DNA of 9,658 nucleotides, taken from the NCBI GenBank assembly GCA_007125835.1, contig SLCJ01000313.1:1-9658 (forward strand). The letters are read 5' to 3'. This DNA comes from Verrucomicrobiales bacterium. Lineage in GTDB: Bacteria; Verrucomicrobiota; Verrucomicrobiia; Verrucomicrobiales; SLCJ01. Both the position numbers and the translations under genes were made by a program. The notes beneath the pieces were generated by a model that worked only from the letters and a program-made list of their open reading frames with translations, was not told the DNA's origin and searched no databases. Positions 1 through 5,786 of the stretch are shown in pieces. Position 1 is the first letter of the stretch. Each line of letters begins with the position of its first letter.

Positions 1-42
1 AGACGCTAAATGTGCTATGAATGAAACGGCCAGGAATGGAAT

Positions 43-177
43 GTCGCCGCCCCTTCATCCCGGAGGGATGTCAGATCGTAGCCGGGGGTTGAGCCCGCCT
101 TGGCGGGCGACACCCCCGGATCGCCAGGTTCAAGCCACCGCATCCTGAAGGGATGCCAGAAGGGCTGCGGTGGCGAC
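43..177 (+). repeat. Multi-hairpin interspersed repeat, copy A
   Basis: About 135 bp closed by an outer inverted repeat (GTCGCC 43-48 with GGCGAC 172-177). Inside are three hairpins. The left arm is CATCCC 56-61 with GGGATG 65-70 and loop GGA. The central arm is CCGGGGGT 82-89 with ACCCCCGG 112-119, and it carries a further inner stem GCCCGCC 93-99 with GGCGGGC 102-108. The right arm is CATCC 141-145 with GGATG 151-155. The layout resembles a cloverleaf. A second copy lies on the opposite strand at 5120-5245 with the same arm order and shared single-stranded segments (CAGATYGTAGC, GGGGTTGAGC). It could be a REP/MITE-like element moved in trans or a structured RNA. The sequence alone does not decide between these. 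Confidence 0.75.
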
Positions 178-361
178 GCGCAAACGAAACCTTGCTTGGG
201 CCGAGTACAGCGAAAACATATCCAAACGGAGGAAGATGGGGGTGCGGTGGCTGACCTGGCGGTCAGTCACGAGGTTTGCATACGACATGATGTTTCAGAC
301 GAACGCCAAGGCCCGGCCAGCGATTACCGGGGAGGGCTTCCGCGACTGGATTGGGAAATGA
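170..361 (+). CDS. Doubtful small basic ORF next to repeat A
   Basis: A 63-codon frame from a GTG that lies inside the end of repeat A, stopping 11 bp before the convergent stop of the next gene. The predicted peptide is basic and tryptophan-rich (KRRKMGVRWLTWRS at about residues 20-33). Its third codon positions are mostly G or C, as expected for coding DNA in this GC-rich genome. No family is recognised, no signal peptide or membrane segment is seen, and no ribosome binding site precedes the GTG. It may be a real small protein, a remnant of a larger gene cut by the repeat, or chance. An overlapping frame at 100-366 is less protein-like. Confidence 0.3.
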   Translation: MATRKRNLAWAEYSENISKRRKMGVRWLTWRSVTRFAYDMMFQTNAKARPAITGEGFRDWIGK

Positions 362-372
362 TGTGAAGAGAG

Positions 373-810
373 TTATTTTGACGCGGAATGAGTAGCCGGT
401 TCTCTAACACCGCCTTTTTCGCTCCGTGCTGCTTGAAATATCAAACTAGGCACCAACATCGCCAGGGCAAGCAGAGCCCCCGCATAAGTTTCAGAATTTT
501 TATATCCACTATTGTTAGCCATGTCGATCAAAAATGCAGCTGACACAACGACTGTTGGTATTGCCAAAAATATAAGCCATCTTCGCGAGCGCAGCGATCG
601 CCACGCGAAAATCAATAGTATTACGGAAGCGTAAAAGGACAGTGACCACAGAAGAAACACAAATTCGTGGAATGACCCAACACCAAAGGTTATAGCGAAA
701 AGAGGAAACATGAAATTCGGCACCCCATGCGCAATATAAATATCAACTCTTGTGAGCCCGAGGATCATTAAGCCAACCACAATCGAGATCGAATTCAGGT
801 GACGCTTCAT
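373..810 (-). CDS. Small four-helix membrane protein, function unknown
   Basis: The 145-residue product is strongly hydrophobic, with about four predicted membrane segments: residues 7-24, 48-68 (with a preceding hydrophobic stretch 31-45), 78-96 and 109-127. A basic turn (RSLRSRRW, about 71-78) between the second and third helices should face the cytoplasm by the positive-inside rule. The C-terminus is polar and Ser/Ala/Lys-rich. No catalytic motif or known family is recognised. The DNA is clearly AT-richer than its neighbours (positions 661-720 have 24 G/C of 60), and codons such as ATA, AAA and TTT are frequent. This suggests recent acquisition or relaxed codon use. The ATG at 810 is the first ATG of a long uninterrupted frame. 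No Shine-Dalgarno is present just upstream (CGCTCAAGCC). Confidence 0.7.
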   Translation of the reverse strand: MKRHLNSISIVVGLMILGLTRVDIYIAHGVPNFMFPLFAITFGVGSFHEFVFLLWSLSFYASVILLIFAWRSLRSRRWLIFLAIPTVVVSAAFLIDMANNSGYKNSETYAGALLALAMLVPSLIFQAARSEKGGVREPATHSASK

Positions 811-1067
811 GGCTTGAGCGAACAGTCAAAATCAACGCCGTGCCGTATCACACTCCCCAATCCCGGCCGTTCGTTGTTTTGGGGCAAAACCGACCCTGGA
901 GGTGCGGAGTGGTGGGATCCCGGTGATGTAAGGGTCTTACCCCTTTCATGCGGGTTTGGCAGTTCAATTTTGATTTTGGGGAGAGGGTGGTATTGAGTTG
1001 GTCGTGAGGATTGCTTTCGAAGCCCAGCTCGTTTCAGAGACAAAGCCTTGCCGCCGTAAAGTTCGCC
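811..1067. other. Intergenic region between membrane protein gene and ROK kinase gene
   Basis: This 257-bp gap holds no convincing gene. A small hairpin GTAAG-GGT-CTTAC lies at 928-940. CCCCAA (855-860) can pair with TTGGGG (879-884), and the string TTTTGGGG recurs at 974-981. None is followed by a clear T-run, so a terminator for the kinase gene is not established. A 78-codon TTG-start frame (807-1043, minus) overlaps the next start codon as ATGA, but its peptide does not look like a protein. Confidence 0.5.
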
Positions 1068-2114
1068 CTACTGCCCGAGTTGATCCTGGTAGTAGGCGAC
1101 GAGGGCGGCGCCGATGGATTGGGAAAGTTCGCCTAGGGAGGCGGGGAGGATTTGGATGCGGTCGCGCTGGGTGGGCCAGAAGTATTTGTTTGCGGTTTCG
1201 CGGATGATGCCGAGGTAGCGGTCGCGGAAGGTTTCGGTGGTGGATTCGGGGTCGATGAGGCCGCCGCCGATGACGAAGAATTCGGGGTCGAGGGCCATGG
1301 CGAGGTTGGCGACGTGGAGGCCCATGGCTTTGGCCTGGAGGTCGAAGAGGGCGCATGCCAGTTCATCGCCCTGTTGGGCGAGGCCGCGCAGTTCGAGGGC
1401 TTTTTTCTTGGGTGGCAGGGGGGAGTCGGCGAGTGGGTGGCCGGGGAAGTCGGGCAGTTTTTCTTCGAGCAGGTAGGGCAGGCCTGCGAGGCTGGTGTAG
1501 ACCTCGAAGCATCCCCAGTCGCGTCCGCAACCGCAGGGGTAGGGTTTGACGCCAAGCAGGTGGAGGGGCGCGGGCATGTGTCCGCCTTCCATGCCGGCGA
1601 GGGTGTCGCCATCGAGCGGAAGTCCGCGCGGGTCGATGTAGGCGGCACCGAGGCCGGAGCCTGGTGCGAGCATGACCACACCGGCCTGGCGATCGCCGCG
1701 TGCGTGGCGCGCTTCGGCAACGCCGCCCATGTTGCCGTCGTTGCCTATGGCCATGGGGACGGGGTGACCGGCGCGGCGGGCGAGGGCGGCTCCGAAATCC
1801 TTTTCGATATCCCAGCCGTCGAAGCTGTCGGGCAGGTTGGGCGAGGCGGCGAGCACACCGTAGCTGCGGCGCGGCCCGGGAACGGCGACGCCGACACCGG
1901 CCACGGCTTCCCATTGGAGGCCGTGGTTGTCGAGAAATTCCTCAACGGAATTGATCCAGCATTTGATCACGGCGGGGGGGCCTTGTTCGCCGCTGGTGGG
2001 GCGCTGCATCAGCTCGCCGGAAATGGATGTGCCGTCGCCGCGCACGCCGGCGAATTTCGAGGTGGTGGCGCCGCCATCGACGCCGATGAAGATTTTTTCG
2101 TTGGGTTGGCTCAT
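1068..2114 (-). CDS. ROK-family sugar kinase (glucokinase-like)
   Basis: The 348-residue cytosolic enzyme belongs to the ROK family of ATP-dependent sugar kinases, of which glucokinase is the commonest activity. The N-terminal phosphate-binding motif is GVDGGATTSK (11-20). The catalytic aspartate is probably D126 in IGNDGNMGG. A second phosphate loop APGSGLGAA lies at 150-158. The ROK zinc site is recognisable as H179 in EGGHMPAP plus C194, C196 and C202 in CGCGRDWGCFE. That Cys motif is one residue longer than the common CxCGxxGCxE. The adenosine loop is VIGGGLID (281-288). An in-frame ATG at 2159 would add 15 residues. I prefer 2114 because the kinase fold begins directly after it, but no Shine-Dalgarno decides. 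The gene lies 105 bp downstream of hisS on the same strand. Exact sugar specificity (glucose, N-acetylglucosamine or other) cannot be read from the sequence. Confidence 0.88.
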   Translation of the reverse strand: MSQPNEKIFIGVDGGATTSKFAGVRGDGTSISGELMQRPTSGEQGPPAVIKCWINSVEEFLDNHGLQWEAVAGVGVAVPGPRRSYGVLAASPNLPDSFDGWDIEKDFGAALARRAGHPVPMAIGNDGNMGGVAEARHARGDRQAGVVMLAPGSGLGAAYIDPRGLPLDGDTLAGMEGGHMPAPLHLLGVKPYPCGCGRDWGCFEVYTSLAGLPYLLEEKLPDFPGHPLADSPLPPKKKALELRGLAQQGDELACALFDLQAKAMGLHVANLAMALDPEFFVIGGGLIDPESTTETFRDRYLGIIRETANKYFWPTQRDRIQILPASLGELSQSIGAALVAYYQDQLGQ

Positions 2115-2135
2115 GGAAAGAAGGCCCCGGGTGTT

Positions 2136-2170
2136 GTGCCGGTGGGGCAATCCTGCCATGTTCCCGGCAC
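2136..2170 (-). other. Hairpin between hisS and the ROK kinase gene
   Basis: GTGCCGG (2136-2142) pairs perfectly with CCGGCAC (2164-2170), with an inner stem GGCA (2146-2149) and TGCC (2154-2157). It sits downstream of the hisS stop and upstream of the preferred kinase start, and covers the alternative start at 2159. No T-run follows on the transcribed strand, so it may be a processing, pausing or translation-control structure rather than a simple terminator. Confidence 0.4.
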
Positions 2171-2219
2171 GGCGGCAAGTGCGGGCTGCCGATTTGTGGC
2201 GGATTTACCAGTCGGGCAA

Positions 2220-3500
2220 TCAAGCGATCAGCGGGCCGGGGGCGGCGAGGATGTCTGCCACCGTTTGCGCGAGGGTGTCGGCGGTGGCCGCCACTTCGCG
2301 GCGGTGGTGGAGGTCTTTAACGGAAATGGCGGGGAATTCGGAGCCAATGATTACGCCGACGCGCGCGCCGACAGCTTCGGCCGCCTGGAATTGTTTGTTG
2401 AACTTGAGCGGCGAGAGAGGCAGGTCCACCCGCAGGCCGGCGCGGCGCAGGTCGGTGGCCACGGCGAGGGCGTGGGGCCGGGAGGCCTCGTCGGCAATCA
2501 TCACGTAGACTTGTGCGGCGGTGCGCTCGTCGAGCCAGGCGAGGAGGCGGACTTTGGCCTCCGCACATTGGTCGATCAGGTCGCCGAGCACGACATTGCC
2601 CATGGCGAAGCCAATGGCGGGCAGGTCCACGGCTCCGTCGGACACGAGGGCGGCGAGATCGTTGTAACGTCCGCCGCCGGCCACCGCACGCAGGGCGCGG
2701 GCACGGTCGAATACTTCGAACACGGTGCCGGTGTAGTAGGCCAGGCCGCGGACGATGGAGAGATCCGTTTCCACATAGGTGGCGAGGCCGCGGGCTTCGA
2801 GGTCGGCGAGCACGCGCCCGAGCGGCCCCTCGGGATCGGGATCGCGGGCGATGAATTCGCGCACGGCATCGGTGCTTGTGCCGAGGGTGGCGAGCTTGGC
2901 GGCGACGCCTTCCGGGTCGCGTTCGAGTTTGTCGAGGATGGTAAGGAATTCGCCCGCGCGATCGAAGGAAATCCCCTGCTCGGCGAGAAAGTCGTTCCAC
3001 ACGTCGCGATTGGAAAGGCGCAGCACCACCTCGTCGGTACCGAAGCCGAATTCGCGCAGGGTTTCAATGGCCAGGGCGGCCAGCTCGGCGTCGGCCCCGG
3101 TGCCCGCGTCGCCGAGAATGTCGGCATTGAATTGAATGAACTCGCGACGCCGCCCCTTTTGCGGGCGCTCGGCGCGGAAGCAGGGGCCGATTTGGAACCA
3201 TTTGAGCGGTTTGCGGTAGTCGCGCAGACGGGCCGAGGCCATGCGGGCGAGCGAGGGCGTCAGTTCCGGGCGCAGCGCCATTTCGCGCCCGCCCTTGTCC
3301 TCGAAGTGAAAGAGCTGGGAAAGGATTTCATCGCCTGATTTGCGGCGGTAGAGTTCGGCGGACTCGACGGTCGGCGCCTCGTATTCGACGAAGCCATGGC
3401 GATGCGCCACCCGACGCCACACCTCAAAGAGGTAGTTGCGGATCTTGAGGTCTTCGGGGTAGAAATCGTGAAAACCGGGCAGTGTTTGGATCTTGGCCAT
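2220..3500 (-). CDS. hisS: Histidyl-tRNA synthetase (HisRS)
   Basis: A class II aminoacyl-tRNA synthetase that charges tRNA-His with histidine. The 426-residue length is typical of the bacterial enzyme. Visible parts are the N-terminal GFHDFYPED (9-17), the ATP-site region RPELTPSLARM (77-87) and motif 2 FRAERPQKGRRREF (108-121). The histidine-specific loop VRGLAYYTG follows at 250-258, then GGGRYNDL (275-282) and the motif 3 region GFAMGNVVLGDLI (297-309). The C-terminal anticodon-binding domain includes KFNKQFQAAEAVGARVGVII (366-385). Two deviations stand out: the Asp of the usual RGLDYY is Ala, and the Arg of the usual motif 3 GxERL is absent. The ATG at 3500 is chosen because the conserved N-terminus starts there. 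A TTG four codons upstream is less likely. The bases before the start (GCCACCTCCC) are not a Shine-Dalgarno. The gene lies 64 bp downstream of the pyrophosphorylase gene. Confidence 0.95.
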   Translation of the reverse strand: MAKIQTLPGFHDFYPEDLKIRNYLFEVWRRVAHRHGFVEYEAPTVESAELYRRKSGDEILSQLFHFEDKGGREMALRPELTPSLARMASARLRDYRKPLKWFQIGPCFRAERPQKGRRREFIQFNADILGDAGTGADAELAALAIETLREFGFGTDEVVLRLSNRDVWNDFLAEQGISFDRAGEFLTILDKLERDPEGVAAKLATLGTSTDAVREFIARDPDPEGPLGRVLADLEARGLATYVETDLSIVRGLAYYTGTVFEVFDRARALRAVAGGGRYNDLAALVSDGAVDLPAIGFAMGNVVLGDLIDQCAEAKVRLLAWLDERTAAQVYVMIADEASRPHALAVATDLRRAGLRVDLPLSPLKFNKQFQAAEAVGARVGVIIGSEFPAISVKDLHHRREVAATADTLAQTVADILAAPGPLIA

Positions 3501-3564
3501 GGGAGGTGGCAATCAAGCATGCCCCACCACCGCTTCAAGCGCTGAATTGCCATTCCACCCGCCT

Positions 3565-4974
3565 CTACACGGAAAACGAGCCGTCGGCATAGGTGCCTGG
3601 CGGCAGTTCGCGCCAGGTCTCGCTTTCGTTGCGGATCACCACATCGCCGGCGAGGCGCGTGCCTGCGGCGAAGCGCACGGGTCCCTCCACCTTGAGGCTG
3701 CGGCACTCCGCCAGCGATGGCACGTCGGCGGCGAAGGCCTTTTCGAAATCGTCGACGAATTTGAACCAACGCCCGTCGAGATCCACATCGGGCGGCACGC
3801 CGCCGCGTGCGGAATCGAGGCGGACGTTGCCTTTGTCGTCGGTGATGCAGGCATCGGAGCGAACGACCAGCAGGTCGGCCGTGGTTTTCACTGGCGCAAA
3901 ACGTTCGCGCCCCACCTCGATGGCTTGCGAGCCGGAAAAGCACTCGATGGCGGAACCCATAGCGGTTTCTAGTTGGAAAACGAGCGGTGACTGAGGGTCG
4001 CGGGGGTCGAGGGTTTTGCGGTTACGGATCACGGGCAGTGGCAGCACGCCGCAGTGGCGGCGCAGGGCGTCGCGCAGGCTTTCGAGACGCAGCCACAGGT
4101 TGTTCGTGTTGAAAAACCGGTGCCGCGACACATCCTGGAATGCCGCCTCGTCGGCGGCCGGGCACTGGGCCGATTCGCGGAGGATCAGTGCGTCATCGCT
4201 GCGACGTCGCGCCAGATGGCCGCCCTTGCGGTCGGCTGCGGTGCGGCGGGTGACTTCCATCAGGAATGTCGCACCTGTTTCTGAAAACCACTGGAGCAGC
4301 GCCGGATCGGGAGAGGCACCCAGGTTGTCGCTGTTGGATACGAAGGCGTATTCGATGCCTTCGTCGAGCAGGCGGTCGAGCCACTTCTGCTCATGGAGCA
4401 CGGTGTAGATGTCGCCGTGGCCGGGCGGGCACCATTCGAGATCAGGTTGGGAGGAGTGGCTCGCCGGCAGGAGGGTGTCGGCCAACACCTTGGGCACCTG
4501 ATTTTGCATGATTTCCCAGCGGTCTGGCCCGCCGAGCCAATCGCGGTCGGCGAGATGCCGCCGGGTGTCGGCACTGGTGCTGAAACTATTCATCAACAAC
4601 AGTCGCGGAGGGGCGGGACGGTCGGCCCGGGGTTCCATTTGAGCGGCGATCAGATCGAGGAAGGTTTGGCCATCGCGCACCGGCAGCAACGATTTCGCCC
4701 GCTCCAAGCCCATGCCGGTGCCGAGTCCGCCGTTGAGTTTGATCACGACCAGGCGGCTGAGATCGGCGGACCCGGCGGCTTTGAGATCCGCGTGGCGGGG
4801 TAGGTCGTCTGCGGGCTCGATGGAGCTTTCCGGAATCCCGCCCGCGCCGCCGCCTTCCAGGAAATCCAACGCCCTCAGGAAGGCGGCCACCGCCACCTCC
4901 CCCATACCCGCTTCACGCATCTTCGCCGCAAAGGGAGCGTGTTTTTCATTCAACTTCTTCTCGTGCTCATCCAT
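3565..4974 (-). CDS. UTP-glucose-1-phosphate uridylyltransferase, eukaryote-like UDPGP family
   Basis: The enzyme makes UDP-glucose and pyrophosphate from glucose 1-phosphate and UTP, supplying glycan, trehalose or glycogen-type synthesis in the cytosol. The 469-residue protein matches the UDPGP family (UGP1-like) rather than bacterial GalU. The nucleotide-binding loop is KLNGGLGTGMGLERAKSLLP (79-98), followed by MNSFST (128-133) and QNQVPKV (157-163). Next come the sugar/uridine loop EWCPPGHGDIYTVL (180-193) and the metal-binding FVSNSDNLGA (211-220, D216). After these are RKGGHLA (249-255), FNTNNLWL (288-295), ETAMGSAIECF (336-346) and RFAPVKTTADLLVVRSD (358-374). The C-terminal left-handed beta-helix portion is short. 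The ATG at 4974 is preceded by AGGGTGG, a possible weak ribosome binding site. It is the first gene of a same-strand set with hisS and the ROK kinase and is divergent from vapBC. Confidence 0.93.
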   Translation of the reverse strand: MDEHEKKLNEKHAPFAAKMREAGMGEVAVAAFLRALDFLEGGGAGGIPESSIEPADDLPRHADLKAAGSADLSRLVVIKLNGGLGTGMGLERAKSLLPVRDGQTFLDLIAAQMEPRADRPAPPRLLLMNSFSTSADTRRHLADRDWLGGPDRWEIMQNQVPKVLADTLLPASHSSQPDLEWCPPGHGDIYTVLHEQKWLDRLLDEGIEYAFVSNSDNLGASPDPALLQWFSETGATFLMEVTRRTAADRKGGHLARRRSDDALILRESAQCPAADEAAFQDVSRHRFFNTNNLWLRLESLRDALRRHCGVLPLPVIRNRKTLDPRDPQSPLVFQLETAMGSAIECFSGSQAIEVGRERFAPVKTTADLLVVRSDACITDDKGNVRLDSARGGVPPDVDLDGRWFKFVDDFEKAFAADVPSLAECRSLKVEGPVRFAAGTRLAGDVVIRNESETWRELPPGTYADGSFSV

Positions 4975-5119
4975 GCGCCCACCCTAGGGGGAGAATGAGA
5001 AATTTCCAGTGCTCATGGGAAAGGGTGTGAGTGCCTAGGGGTGGGATGGGGCTGGCGGCGCAGCGGAGGCGTTTCGTGCTGTTGGTCCGGAGAGGTGTCG
5101 GTGGATGCGTCGGGGTGGG

Positions 5120-5245
5120 GGGCGCAACGACGCCCCTCTGGCACCCCTTCAGGGTGCGGGATCTTTGGGCCATATGACCCGGGGTATCGCTGCGCTCAAC
5201 CCCGCGCTACAATCTGGCACCCCTTCGGGGTGGCTTGGTGCGCCC
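5120..5245 (-). repeat. Multi-hairpin interspersed repeat, copy B
   Basis: Inverted copy of the element at 43-177. The outer inverted repeat is GGGCGCA 5120-5126 with TGCGCCC 5239-5245. It differs in sequence from the outer stem of copy A, but both pair. Arms are GCACCC 5141-5146 with GGGTGC 5152-5157, CGGGGT 5180-5185 with ACCCCG 5199-5204, and CACCCC 5218-5223 with GGGGTG 5227-5232. Read on the minus strand, the two small arms are CACCCCGAAGGGGTG and CACCCTGAAGGGGTG. Copy A has CATCCCGGAGGGATG and CATCCTGAAGGGATG, so in each arm the T-to-C change is matched by an A-to-G change in the partner strand. The central arm of copy B lacks the long inner stem seen in copy A. Confidence 0.75.
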
Positions 5246-5374
5246 GGGGTACCCTGGCCAACGCGGCCCAAAACACTGCATTCCAAATAGCAGACCGTCG
5301 GCCTCTCCCCGGAAGCAAGGTGAGCAATCAAGTTTTGGCTGAGCAACCATTTGCGGGAAGGTCTTTTTCGGACC

Positions 5375-5390
5375 GCGGACTTTAGTCCGC
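5375..5390. repeat. Short GC hairpin GCGGAC-TTTA-GTCCGC
   Basis: A perfect 6-bp stem with a TTTA loop in the vapB upstream region. A T-run (TTTTT, 5364-5368) lies just to its left, which on the minus strand is an A-run, so it is not a standard terminator in either direction. It may be a short palindromic repeat that recurs elsewhere in the genome, which cannot be tested within this window. Confidence 0.4.
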
Positions 5391-5440
5391 CCGAGTGATG
5401 TGCCTCCAAGATCCATCCATCAAGCTTGGGGTTGTAAAGC

Positions 5441-5458
5441 AATGTCGTGATCGACATT
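5441..5458. promoter_or_regulatory. Operator-like palindrome upstream of vapB
   Basis: AATGTCG-TGAT-CGACATT is a perfect 7-bp inverted repeat with a 4-bp centre, ending 85 bp before the vapB start. Its core TCGTGAT (5445-5451) recurs at 5514-5520, where it forms a smaller inverted repeat CATC-GT-GATG (5512-5521) only about 22 bp before the vapB ATG. VapB antitoxins with ribbon-helix-helix domains commonly bind short palindromes near their own promoter and repress it. These two sites are therefore reasonable candidates for autoregulation. No direct evidence is available from sequence. Confidence 0.45.
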
Positions 5459-5543
5459 GAAGACACACAGCCGCAAAAGTATTGGGTGACACCAGTTGAA
5501 TCTGAATTTGACATCGTGATGATTCTGATTGATGTGTTGATGC

Positions 5544-5786
5544 ATGAGAACGACGCTTACGATTGAGGACGGCTTGTTGAAGGAAGCGAAAAGCCGCGCG
5601 TTGGCGGAAAAAAAGACGCTTGGTGAAGTGGTGAATGAGGCTTTGCGTCTTGGGCTCTTCCGCACCAACCGTCCGGTTGACCTCCCTTCCGATCCACCTT
5701 TGAAAACCTTCCGCGGCGATGGGCTGCACTCCGCCGTCTGTTTGCGTGATTCGGCCTCGCTACTTGAAATCATGGAACAACCATGA
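5544..5786 (+). CDS. vapB: VapB-type antitoxin (ribbon-helix-helix)
   Basis: The 80-residue antitoxin is predicted to bind and neutralise the VapC RNase encoded next to it and to repress the shared promoter. Residues 1-40 fit a ribbon-helix-helix DNA-binding domain: strand RTTLTIED (2-9), then helices around LLKEAKSRALAEKKTL and GEVVNEALRLGL (11-38). The C-terminal part (about 54-80, with TFRGDGL and DSASLLEIME) resembles the toxin-wrapping tail of VapB proteins that partner this VapC class. Its stop overlaps the vapC start (ATGA at 5783-5786), so translation is probably coupled. No Shine-Dalgarno precedes the ATG. The start is supported because the beta-strand begins at residue 2. Confidence 0.88.
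   Translation: MRTTLTIEDGLLKEAKSRALAEKKTLGEVVNEALRLGLFRTNRPVDLPSDPPLKTFRGDGLHSAVCLRDSASLLEIMEQP

Larger units (their letters stand above)
4975..5543. other. 569-bp divergent intergenic region, no gene
   Basis: The gap lies between the starts of the pyrophosphorylase gene (minus) and vapB (plus). It holds repeat copy B (5120-5245), a 6-bp-stem hairpin (5375-5390) and a palindrome (5441-5458), each listed separately. The part to the right of about 5250 is less GC-rich than the part to the left. Promoters for both flanking genes should lie here, but I cannot identify convincing -35/-10 pairs. The string CCTAGGGG occurs twice close to the pyrophosphorylase start (4983-4990 and 5034-5041), without clear meaning. 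Confidence 0.6.

Noticed and set aside
100..366. 88-codon plus-strand frame beginning inside repeat A
   Set aside because: Its first part is translated repeat sequence, and the alternative frame 170-361 has more protein-like composition. Neither is well supported.
807..1043. 78-codon minus-strand frame overlapping the membrane protein start by ATGA
   Set aside because: It starts with TTG, has no recognisable domain, is rich in Pro, Ser and His, and has no other coding support. The overlap may be chance.
1152..3338. Very long plus-strand open frame (728 codons) across the kinase and hisS genes
   Set aside because: It is antisense to two clearly recognised genes, spans their boundary, and its peptide is a Gly/Ala/Val/Glu-rich product of high-GC codons with no domain.
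4983..5041. Two copies of CCTAGGGG near the pyrophosphorylase start
   Set aside because: An 8-bp repeat at 51-bp spacing in GC-rich DNA can arise by chance, and no regulator is known for it.
5041..5385. Plus- and minus-strand frames across repeat B that look like small proteins
   Set aside because: They are translations of the hairpin repeat. Peptides such as LKGCQ appear from both copies because the DNA repeat is shared, not because of protein conservation.
5508..5536. TTGACA (5508-5513) as a -35 box for vapB
   Set aside because: The -35 match is perfect, but no -10-like hexamer lies 15-18 bp downstream (best is GATGTG with two matches), so a promoter is not claimed.
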